Source: an uncultured Verrucomicrobia subdivision 3 bacterium (GTDB taxonomy: Bacteria > Verrucomicrobiota > Verrucomicrobiae > Limisphaerales > UBA11358). From it: a stretch of 32,960 bases of DNA. The stretch spans positions 1 through 32,960 of the forward strand of contig CAINDH010000084.1 of the NCBI GenBank assembly GCA_903847285.1, given 5' to 3'. The notes under the pieces are model-generated. The model was not told the DNA's origin. It was given only the letters and a program-made list of their open reading frames with translations, and did not search any database. Within the stretch, counting starts at the first letter, position 1; each line of letters opens with the position of its first letter. Shown here in pieces: positions 13,498 to 20,521 of the stretch. The position numbers were made by a program, and so were the translations under genes.

Positions 13498-16173
13498 TTA
13501 TTTGGCCGGGAGGTTGATGGCGGCAAAGGTGACGTGTTCTAGAATCCGTGAGGTTAAAATGCTTCGGATGATAAAGTTTGTTACCCCATTATCCCAGTGG
13601 ACAATAAAAAGCATCTTGTTTGGGCTGGTGAACCCATCGCCAGATTGCGTAATCAAAAGATCTCCAACGTATGGCTCGAAATAGCGGCGGGAAATTTTGT
13701 CAATTCGGTTTGGACTAGTGGCAACAGCCAAATACAGATCTTGGTTTGCTGGAATTAAATCGAAGTCTTCCGGGCCGATGCCAAGTTGATTCGTAGTGAC
13801 TACCCCATTTGTTGAAATGGAAACGATCATCGGAGGAGTTGAGCTTTCCGCCCCAGTGATAATTTTCCCCGCCCACGGTCCCCATCGTGCCGGGTCGTTG
13901 GTCAACGTGATGACTCCTTCCAAGTGCGTATTGGTGATTGTGGCCAGCTTCGTTGTTACACCTGACGACTTGATTCGCCAAACGCCGCCTCCTACAAAAA
14001 AACTATTTCCTGTGACTGCGATCAAATCGCCGCCGAAGCTGCCGCTTTGGTCAATGTAAAGTCCGCCGCGAATCCAAGTGTCATTTGTTAGCGTGGCGAA
14101 GCTGAGATTGGAGACCGTGCCGTCCGCCGAAAGGCGTCCCACTTTCGCGACGAGGTTGTTGCCGAAAAACACCTCGCCGTTGGTGAACCCGTTGGCCGTG
14201 GTCTTGACTGTCGCCAGTTTGACCTCCTCCGTCAGCCCGCTGATGCCCGACCAGTTGGTCACAATGAGGTTGGTTGCCACAGCCACACTATTGCTCATCA
14301 CCACGTTCGTGTAAACCCGCAGCAAACCACCGCCAGCCTGACTGGAGACAATCAGGTAGTTCGACGGCGCGTAATAATCCATGCCCACTGGCACGCCTGT
14401 GTTCGTCACGGTCTCAAATAAAACCTGCGCATCGGTAATAAAATTTGTGGCTGAAGGCGCGCCGTCAATCACATAGCCATTTGTGCCCAAGTTTTGGACC
14501 GTCAATACTACGTTCTCCGTGCCTTCGAACGGCAGATAATCGAATAGTGGCTGAATATTGATGTTCGCGGAGGTGACTCCAGGCGGAAACACAACCGTGT
14601 CGGCAAGGAGCGCGTAATCCACGCCGTTGCTGGCCGTGCCACTGATTGTGTAGCGCACCAGTAAATTGGTCAAAATTCCCCGCGTGTCACTGCGAGAAAT
14701 TGTGAAAAACTCATTTTGTCCAGATATCATGTTGGTGTTTGACTCGGGTTCTGCCGCCGTCTGATCCCCCGTCAAGCTGATGGTGGTTGAAGAATCGCCG
14801 ATGAAAACTGTGGCATTACTCTGGCTTCCCGAAACCTCATAAAGATTAGTTGGATATAGGGTGATGTTAACGGATTCCAAACCCTCGTTGAGATTGTCCT
14901 TGAGTGGTGTGATATCAAGATTGGTCTGCGTTTCATCCGGCGCAAAGGTGATGGTTCCCACCAGATTGGAGTAATCCACCCCGTTGCCCGCCGTGCCGGA
15001 AATCACATACGCCACCGTCAGGCTGTTCGTATAGATGCCCCGATGGTCATCACGACTGAAACTAAACTGTCCGCGCACCGCTGGCGCGCCCGGTGGTCCA
15101 TCCGGCTCCACTGCATCCGGCTGCGTCGTCACCACCGACACCTTGGTCGAAGAATCATACAGATTGATCGTCGCCACCTCGCCTCCCGCCGTCAGCAAAT
15201 AGCCGTTCGTCGGCACCAACGTCAGCGTCACCGGCTCAATTCCTTCCACCAAGCTGTCGCCATTGGGATGGATGCTGATTTCTGTGCTATACCCGTTCGT
15301 CGCCATCGCCACCCCGGTCAACAACGTGTAATCCACACCATTGCTGGCCACCCCGGTCATCCGATAATAAAACGTCACCGTGTTGTTTGTATTCCCCGCA
15401 GCCGGTGAGGCGCTGACATTAAAATTGCCGTCGGTTCCGGGCATGGTGGTCTGTGGTTCCACTGCATCGCTACCAGTGTTGACGGAAAGCACCCAGTCCG
15501 CTTGCTGCGCGCGGAAAAACAGCGTGGCATTATTACCTATCGCTTCGCTGTCGATCGGCGTGGTGTTCGTGCCGCTAAGTCCAGATTGAACGCCGCGCAA
15601 TTCCCAGGCCGGCTGAAGTAAATTCGTCTTGCTGGACAACTGGTAAAACGTGTCCTCCCGCGTGTTGTGCACCAGCAAGTCGGCCAGTTGGCTAGTCAAA
15701 TCCACGCTGATGATCTCAAGCCACAGGTCGTTTGTGGAATAAGCCGTGGCCGTGTAGCTATTGTAAGGCGTGCCGCCGGAACCCGGCAGCGAAAACGCCG
15801 CGCTCGCCTGTCGCGCGCCAAGCTGCGGAGTGGCCGTGAGTTCGGCGTAATCCAGCCCGCGATCGTCCAACACGAAATACCCATCACCGAGCGGCCAGAC
15901 ATCTAGGCCGTAGAAATTTCCCGGCATCGGAGGCCAAGTGGGATTTTTCAGAGAGCGATAGCCAACGGAATAAACTTGGCCGCGCTTATTCTTCGGCAAC
16001 GAATCAAACGGCACTGGCTCCACCGTGGTCAACGCCTCCAACATCTTCGCCAAATCCGCGGTGGCCTCAAACACCGGCGCAGCTTTGACAGCAACAAGCG
16101 ACTGCGCGTGGAGTATCTGATTGGAGAGAAACAAAACGAGGGTGAACGTGAAAAGATGTAGGGAGAGTTTCAT
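13498..16173 (-). CDS. Secreted Calx-beta repeat protein
   Basis: The ATG at 16173 gives an 891-residue product with a clear signal peptide (MKLSLHLFTFTLVLFLSNQILHAQ); the open frame runs upstream to 16290 but that part would precede the signal peptide. An N-terminal beta-rich region (about 25-225, containing DTFYQLSSKTNLLQPAWEL) is followed by three Calx-beta domains (about 228-338, 346-458, 464-582). Each has the pattern SGTASNGVDY...L...I...GDSLVEGIEPVTLTL, typical of calcium-binding Calx-beta modules. The C-terminal 300 residues resemble a beta-propeller (repeated TNVV, GNNLVAKVGRL, IDKISRRYFEPYVGDLLI). No sorting tail is visible, so it may be released. It is co-transcribed with the PEP-CTERM gene and divergent from the XRE regulator. 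Confidence 0.92.
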   Translation of the reverse strand: MKLSLHLFTFTLVLFLSNQILHAQSLVAVKAAPVFEATADLAKMLEALTTVEPVPFDSLPKNKRGQVYSVGYRSLKNPTWPPMPGNFYGLDVWPLGDGYFVLDDRGLDYAELTATPQLGARQASAAFSLPGSGGTPYNSYTATAYSTNDLWLEIISVDLTSQLADLLVHNTREDTFYQLSSKTNLLQPAWELRGVQSGLSGTNTTPIDSEAIGNNATLFFRAQQADWVLSVNTGSDAVEPQTTMPGTDGNFNVSASPAAGNTNNTVTFYYRMTGVASNGVDYTLLTGVAMATNGYSTEISIHPNGDSLVEGIEPVTLTLVPTNGYLLTAGGEVATINLYDSSTKVSVVTTQPDAVEPDGPPGAPAVRGQFSFSRDDHRGIYTNSLTVAYVISGTAGNGVDYSNLVGTITFAPDETQTNLDITPLKDNLNEGLESVNITLYPTNLYEVSGSQSNATVFIGDSSTTISLTGDQTAAEPESNTNMISGQNEFFTISRSDTRGILTNLLVRYTISGTASNGVDYALLADTVVFPPGVTSANINIQPLFDYLPFEGTENVVLTVQNLGTNGYVIDGAPSATNFITDAQVLFETVTNTGVPVGMDYYAPSNYLIVSSQAGGGLLRVYTNVVMSNSVAVATNLIVTNWSGISGLTEEVKLATVKTTANGFTNGEVFFGNNLVAKVGRLSADGTVSNLSFATLTNDTWIRGGLYIDQSGSFGGDLIAVTGNSFFVGGGVWRIKSSGVTTKLATITNTHLEGVITLTNDPARWGPWAGKIITGAESSTPPMIVSISTNGVVTTNQLGIGPEDFDLIPANQDLYLAVATSPNRIDKISRRYFEPYVGDLLITQSGDGFTSPNKMLFIVHWDNGVTNFIIRSILTSRILEHVTFAAINLPAK

Positions 16174-16218
16174 GGATTCCTTTTGTTGATTCAAGCCGTG
16201 TGTCAGCTTCCGACTAAT

Positions 16219-16234
16219 TGCTACAAGTGTAGCA
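16219..16234. promoter_or_regulatory. 16-bp palindromic operator candidate
   Basis: TGCTACA AG TGTAGCA is a perfect 7-bp inverted repeat with a 2-base centre. It is placed between the divergent Calx-beta (ATG 16173) and XRE (ATG 16272) genes. It is followed by a second AAGTGT half-like sequence at 16237-16242. It also fits the TACAnnTGTA core of BlaI/CopY-type operators. The adjacent XRE protein is the most likely ligand. Confidence 0.6.
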
Positions 16235-16271
16235 TCAAGTGTCAAGATTCTTTCCCTGTATTCGCTTGGTG

Positions 16272-16523
16272 ATGCCAGTTGATAAAACACCTGAAATTAT
16301 CTGTTCACAAGTGGCCAGCTTACTGAAAGAGGCGCGGGAAAAACGCGGCTGGTCGCTCAATTTGCTTTCTGAAAAAGCAGGCCTGTCCAGACAAACCATC
16401 ACTTTCATCGAACAAGAGGATCGGACTCCAAATTTGGATACCTTGATTCGCATCACTTCCGCTCTGGAAGTTGACTTGGCAGAAATCATTGCCCAAGCCC
16501 AGCGGCGGGCGAAACGGTTGTGA
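16272..16523 (+). CDS. Small XRE-family transcriptional regulator
   Basis: The product is 83 residues from ATG 16272; a GTG at 16239 would add 11 residues but begins almost inside the palindrome. It is essentially one Cro/C1-type helix-turn-helix domain: LLKEAREKRGWSLNLLSEKAGLSRQTITFIEQ is followed by DRTPNLDTLIRITSALEVDLAEII. Such single-domain regulators often bind palindromes in their own promoter. It is divergent from the Calx-beta/PEP-CTERM operon and may control that operon and itself. It has no restriction-modification or toxin partner nearby. Confidence 0.9.
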   Translation: MPVDKTPEIICSQVASLLKEAREKRGWSLNLLSEKAGLSRQTITFIEQEDRTPNLDTLIRITSALEVDLAEIIAQAQRRAKRL

Positions 16524-16533
16524 TGGCCGCGCC

Positions 16534-16547
16534 CTGCTGGCGAAGGG
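16534..16547 (+). repeat. Right copy of the 14-bp direct repeat
   Basis: CTGCTGGCGAAGGG here follows the XRE stop codon by 10 bases and would read LLAKG then TAA in frame. It matches 12834-12847 exactly. It sits at the boundary between the XRE gene and aroB. Confidence 0.5.
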
Positions 16548-16552
16548 ATAAA

Positions 16553-17632
16553 TCAGGCCAAGACTTCGTCAATCAATCGGGCTGAAACTTTCTTTCCCCA
16601 GACGACGTTGCCGATTTTTTGGGCGAGCACGAACTTCACTTCGCCATCGCTTACCTTCTTGTCGAGCAGCATCGCGGCGAAGAGTTTTTTGCGCGCGGGC
16701 AGATTCAATTTAATCTTCACCGGCAAGCCGGAGCGGACGAATAATTTTTCAATCCTCGCGGCATCACTCACAGGCAGGCCAAGAAGCTGGTGCGACAATT
16801 TGGCCGCTGCGACTTGACCGATGGAAATCGCTTCGCCGTGCAGAAATTTTCCGTAGCCGGAACTGTTCTCAATCGCGTGGCCGATGGTATGGCCGAAATT
16901 TAGAATCGCGCGCAGCCCACTTTCTGTTTCGTCCTGACCGACAACGTCCGCCTTGATTTCGCAGCAGCGTGCGATGACGGCGGCAAGCGTGGCGGCATCA
17001 CGCTTGAGCAGCTGGGGCAGGTCGCGTTCGAGTTGGGCGAAAAGACTTATATCGTAGATGACGCCGTATTTGATGACTTCAGCGAGGCCGGAAATGTATT
17101 CGCGCTTGGGCAAGGTTTTCAGCGTGTCCAAGTCACACAACACGAGACGCGGCTGGTAAAAGGCGCCGACGAGATTCTTCCCGGCCTTGAGATTCACGCC
17201 CGTCTTGCCGCCGACGGAGCTGTCCACCTGCGCGAGCAAACTGGTTGGCACTTGCACGAACGGGATGCCGCGCAGATACGTCGCCGCCACGAAGCCCGCG
17301 AGGTCGCCCACCACGCCGCCGCCGAGAGCGACGATGAAGGACTTTCTTTCCAGCCGGTGCGCCGCCAACTGGTCGTAGCATTTCTCAACCATCTCGATGC
17401 GCTTTGATTTTTCCCCGGCGGGAACGGTGATGAGCACGGGTTGAAAGCCGGCAGCGGAAAGTGATTTCAGCGCGGCCTTCGCAAATTTTTTTCCGACGTT
17501 GGAATCCGTGATGACGGCACAACGCTGGCCGAGCTTGAGTTGCGCGCACTCCGCGCCGAGCCGCGCCAGCAAACCGCCCCCGACCTTGATGGCGTAGCTG
17601 CGGTTGCCGAGCGGAACTTGAACGATGCGCAT
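16553..17632 (-). CDS. aroB: 3-dehydroquinate synthase
   Basis: The 359-residue product converts DAHP to 3-dehydroquinate, the second step of the shikimate pathway, with NAD and a divalent metal. Visible signatures are the NAD-binding ALGGGVVGDLAGFVAATYLRG, the VPTSLLAQVDSSVGGKTGVN segment, GLAEVIKYG (metal-binding Glu), LNFGHTIGHAIE and FLHGEAI (metal-binding His residues). Length is normal and no catalytic residue is missing. It begins 44 bp after the mnmE stop and is probably the last gene of the Yip1-hypothetical-mnmE-aroB transcript. It ends convergently with the XRE gene. Confidence 0.98.
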   Translation of the reverse strand: MRIVQVPLGNRSYAIKVGGGLLARLGAECAQLKLGQRCAVITDSNVGKKFAKAALKSLSAAGFQPVLITVPAGEKSKRIEMVEKCYDQLAAHRLERKSFIVALGGGVVGDLAGFVAATYLRGIPFVQVPTSLLAQVDSSVGGKTGVNLKAGKNLVGAFYQPRLVLCDLDTLKTLPKREYISGLAEVIKYGVIYDISLFAQLERDLPQLLKRDAATLAAVIARCCEIKADVVGQDETESGLRAILNFGHTIGHAIENSSGYGKFLHGEAISIGQVAAAKLSHQLLGLPVSDAARIEKLFVRSGLPVKIKLNLPARKKLFAAMLLDKKVSDGEVKFVLAQKIGNVVWGKKVSARLIDEVLA

Positions 17633-17676
17633 GGCGGAAGGATAAACGGACGAGAGCCCGTGTCAAAAAGTGAAAT

Positions 17677-19053
17677 TCACTTCCCGAGGCAGAACGTGCT
17701 GAAGATGGAGTCGAGCAGATCTTCCGTGGTGGTCTTGCCCACGATTTCGCCGACGGCGTTGGCGGCGATGCGCAGATCAAACGCGATCAGTTCCAAAGTC
17801 ATTTCGCCGCGCAAGGCATCCGCCGCCAGTTGCGTGGTAGCACGGGCGCGAGCCAAGGCTTCCTGATGCCGCGAGTTGATCATCACTTGCAGCATCTCGG
17901 ATTTGATTTCGCCCGACCAGACGAGGGATTTGATGGCGGCCTTCAATTTTTCGAGGCCGTTCCCACTCAAGCAACAAACATCAATGATCCTGTCTTCTGG
18001 ATTCTGGCTGCTGAATTCCAACTTCACCGGTAAATCGGTTTTGTTACGCACAAGAATCCGTTTCTTGTCAGAAAATTCCGCCAGAAAATTTTCATCCGCG
18101 CTGGTCAGCGGTTCGCTGGCGTCGAGGACGTGCAGAATGAATTCCGCCGACGCGAGCGATTCGCGGCTGCGGCGAATCCCTTCAATCTCAATCTCGTCAC
18201 GGGCTTCGCGCAGACCGGCGGTGTCAATGAAGATGACCGGCAAGCCACGGATGTTCGCAGTCTCCTCGATGGTGTCGCGCGTGGTGCCGGCGATGGGTGA
18301 GACGATGGCGCGGTCACGGCCAAGCAGTTGGTTCAGCAGGCTGGATTTACCGGCGTTGGGACGGCCAATGATGGCGGCACGAATGCCTCGTCGGAGAATT
18401 TGTCCTTCATTGGCGGTGCGGAGCAGTTCGTCCATGAACGCAATGCCGGTATCGAGCCGCTGCAATAATTTTTCCTTCGTATCCGGCGAGATGTCTTCGT
18501 CGGGAAAATCAATGTGCGCCTCGACGTGAGTTAGCGTGAGCATCAAGTCATCACGAAGCCGGTTGATGCGTTGGGAAAGTTTGCCGGCAAGCTGTTCGTT
18601 GGCGGCGGCAAGCGCGAGTTCGGTCCGCGCATGGATCACATCCGCCACGGCCTCGGCCTGCGCGAGGTCGATACGTCCGTTGAGAAAAGCACGCTTGGTA
18701 AATTCGCCCGGCTCGGCGAGACGCGCGCCATTGGCGAGCAATGTGTCGAGCACGAGTTTGGCGGGCAAGATGCCGCCGTGGCAGGAAATCTCGACGGTGT
18801 CCTCGCGTGTGAACGTGCGCGGAGCGCGCAGGACAGCGAGGAGAACTTCATCAACCACGTTTTCATCTCGGACAATTTTCCCGTATTGAATCGTATGCGT
18901 CAGGGCGGCGGAGGGCTTCAGCGAGCTTTTGCCGATGGGCTGAAAACACCGGTCGGCAATGGCCAGCGCCGCCGGTCCGGAGAGGCGGAGCACGGCAAGC
19001 CCGCCTTCACCGAGCGGTGTGGCGATGGCAGCGATGGTGTCGTCGGGAAACAT
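17677..19053 (-). CDS. mnmE: tRNA modification GTPase MnmE
   Basis: From ATG 19053 the product is 458 residues, normal for MnmE, which with MnmG modifies U34 of certain tRNAs. The N-terminal folate-binding domain includes DTIAAIATPLGEGGLAVLRLSG and EISCHGG. The helical domain includes EPGEFTKRAFLNGRIDLAQAEAV. The inserted G domain has GRPNAGKSSLLN (P-loop), GTTRD (switch I), DTAGLRE (G3) and NKTDL (G4). The C-terminus ends IFSTFCLGK, keeping the conserved cysteine in place of the usual FCIGK. A TTG two codons upstream is an alternative start. An 8-bp tandem repeat lies immediately in its leader. Confidence 0.98.
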   Translation of the reverse strand: MFPDDTIAAIATPLGEGGLAVLRLSGPAALAIADRCFQPIGKSSLKPSAALTHTIQYGKIVRDENVVDEVLLAVLRAPRTFTREDTVEISCHGGILPAKLVLDTLLANGARLAEPGEFTKRAFLNGRIDLAQAEAVADVIHARTELALAAANEQLAGKLSQRINRLRDDLMLTLTHVEAHIDFPDEDISPDTKEKLLQRLDTGIAFMDELLRTANEGQILRRGIRAAIIGRPNAGKSSLLNQLLGRDRAIVSPIAGTTRDTIEETANIRGLPVIFIDTAGLREARDEIEIEGIRRSRESLASAEFILHVLDASEPLTSADENFLAEFSDKKRILVRNKTDLPVKLEFSSQNPEDRIIDVCCLSGNGLEKLKAAIKSLVWSGEIKSEMLQVMINSRHQEALARARATTQLAADALRGEMTLELIAFDLRIAANAVGEIVGKTTTEDLLDSIFSTFCLGK

Positions 19054-19067
19054 CGGCAAAGAGTCTC

Positions 19068-19091
19068 ACGCAAAGGCGCAAAGACGCGAAG
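19068..19091. repeat. Three tandem copies of an 8-bp RCGCAAAG repeat
   Basis: ACGCAAAG, GCGCAAAG and ACGCGAAG stand in tandem, followed by eight A residues. They lie 15 nt upstream of the mnmE start and just after the stop of the small hypothetical gene. Strings of this kind (CTTTGCGTCTTTGCG on the other strand) are, as I recall, widespread in environmental genomes. Their function is unclear. Confidence 0.65.
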
Positions 19092-19099
19092 AAAAAAAA

Positions 19100-19357
19100 T
19101 CAGACGTGGCGGCAGTTGCCAAACTGGTTTTCGGCGTCACGGCCCTGCAAAAACAGCCGCGCCTTCTCGTAGCTTTTCTTGTGGAGATAGTGCAATAGCG
19201 ACGGGTCTGTGGCACGTGGCAACCGCTGGGCGAGTTCATCCAGTTGTGCGAAGAGGGGCAGCAAGTTCGGCTTGGGGTTCGCGGTGGGCATGGATTTCAC
19301 GATGGCTTCCAGTTGTAAAAGCGCGGCGAGAATTTCTTTTTCAGCGGGCGAATTCAT
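19100..19357 (-). CDS. Small helical hypothetical protein
   Basis: I choose ATG 19357 (MNSPAEKEILAALLQLE), giving 85 residues; a TTG at 19378 would overlap the Yip1 gene by 11 bases. The protein appears mostly alpha-helical, with LEAIVKSMP, LLPLFAQLDELAQRLP and a C-terminal YLHKKSYEKARLFLQGRD. There is no signal peptide or membrane segment. I do not recognise the family. The position between a Yip1 gene and mnmE, with tight spacing on the same strand, suggests it is a real gene of this operon. The run of eight T residues after its stop on the minus strand has no strong preceding stem. Confidence 0.7.
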   Translation of the reverse strand: MNSPAEKEILAALLQLEAIVKSMPTANPKPNLLPLFAQLDELAQRLPRATDPSLLHYLHKKSYEKARLFLQGRDAENQFGNCRHV

Positions 19358-19367
19358 GCGAGAGAGG

Positions 19368-19997
19368 TTACTGACCAAGCCATTGACCCAGTGCGCGGGT
19401 GATGGCGGAACGTTGAAAATTATATTGCCCCAGCAGAAACATCGCCGTGAGCAGCCGCACGATGGCGGACATCAGCACCACGATGAACAGGGCTGACAGA
19501 TAGACGCCAAACGCGTGTGTGGGATCCGGCGCAATCACACGCGGGATGCCTTGATAAAGCACCCACATCGTCATCACGATACCAAGACACCACGGAATCG
19601 CCGGATGCATCATGGCCCAAGCGTTGAGCGTGTGCAGATATAACAACGGGCTGAAGCCGTAGGCGATGGCAGTGAAGGTCTGCAAATAGGTGCGTTTCCC
19701 GTGAAAATTCTGGCTGGCAATATGCACCAGCCCGGCGCAAATGAAGATGACCGCGAGAAATAAAACAGCCTGCAGCATTTCATAGCGCCAGATGGTCTGA
19801 TCCGAGAATCCCACAATTTTTTTGTAGGTTGGACGCCATTTACCCCAGTGCATCAACCCCCAACCTTCCACTGCGCAGGCGAGCAGTATGACCGGCAGCA
19901 GATACGTCCCCAAAATGTAGGCGTAACCGCGTTTCGCGTTGGAAATTTTTTCCCAAGCGACCGCCGGTTCGAACAGCAAGAAGAACACTTTCAGCAT
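19368..19997 (-). CDS. Yip1-domain membrane protein
   Basis: The 209-residue protein has a short cytoplasmic N-terminus (MLKVFFLLFEPAVAWEKIS), typical of bacterial Yip1-domain proteins. About five hydrophobic segments follow (about 26-46, 73-97, 108-128, 132-152, 165-192). The motif TFTAIAYGFSPLLY in the centre also fits the family. Bacterial members have no firm function. It is the first gene of the minus-strand transcript leading to mnmE and aroB and is divergent from the ftsB-like gene, with 83 bp between. Confidence 0.85.
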   Translation of the reverse strand: MLKVFFLLFEPAVAWEKISNAKRGYAYILGTYLLPVILLACAVEGWGLMHWGKWRPTYKKIVGFSDQTIWRYEMLQAVLFLAVIFICAGLVHIASQNFHGKRTYLQTFTAIAYGFSPLLYLHTLNAWAMMHPAIPWCLGIVMTMWVLYQGIPRVIAPDPTHAFGVYLSALFIVVLMSAIVRLLTAMFLLGQYNFQRSAITRALGQWLGQ

Positions 19998-20080
19998 TAC
20001 GCTGTGCAGGATAGAAAAAATCCGCGCATAAACAATAAAATCCGCTTTCGCCGACGCACGGCGCGTGATTAACTGGCCGC

Positions 20081-20398
20081 GTGAAGGAAAAAGTGGATCT
20101 TGGCATCTGGAGTTGGCTCACACAGGCGGTCGTCGCGCTCATCGCGATTGCTGCACTGCTGCTCATCGGCATGGCCTACCTCCCGCAAATCCAGAAAAAC
20201 GAGCGGATGCGCCGCGAGTTGGAACGCCTCGACACCGAGGTCCAGAAACAAAAAAAAGTCTCCGATCAACTTTCACTTGAATTGAATGCTCTCCGCAGCG
20301 ACCCCAAGACCGTCGAACGCCTCGCCCGTGAAAAACTCGGTTACGCGCGACCAGACGAGACGGTCATTCGTTTCGAGACCAACGCCGCCGGTCGCTGA
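20081..20398 (+). CDS. FtsB/DivIC-like septum formation initiator
   Basis: This 105-residue single-pass membrane protein starts at GTG 20081. It has a transmembrane helix (about 15-36, VALIAIAALLLIGMAYL) and a coiled coil (about 37-75, RMRRELERLDTEVQKQKKVSDQL). The C-terminal motif ALRSDPKTVERLAREKLGYARPDE is characteristic of FtsB/DivIC, which bridges early and late divisome proteins with FtsL and FtsQ. No other cell-division genes are nearby. There is no ATG alternative that keeps the membrane helix. Confidence 0.88.
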   Translation: MKEKVDLGIWSWLTQAVVALIAIAALLLIGMAYLPQIQKNERMRRELERLDTEVQKQKKVSDQLSLELNALRSDPKTVERLAREKLGYARPDETVIRFETNAAGR

Positions 20399-20521
20399 CC
20401 TCTGCTGATGTAACCTCGCCGGTTTAGTCGCAGTTTAAGTTTGGTTTGACGACAGCTTGCTCTACAGGGAAGATGATACCTATACGATGGACACTAACTG
20501 GCACGCAACTATGGGAAATGC

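Noticed and set aside
20446..20486. TTGACG followed by TATACG as a promoter for the soluble kinase
   Set aside because: The spacing of 29 bp is far too long, and nearer -10 options are poor.
20495..20521. Possible sigma-54 promoter (TGGCACG) before the soluble kinase
   Set aside because: The -12 element lacks the GC dinucleotide and the ATG follows too closely.
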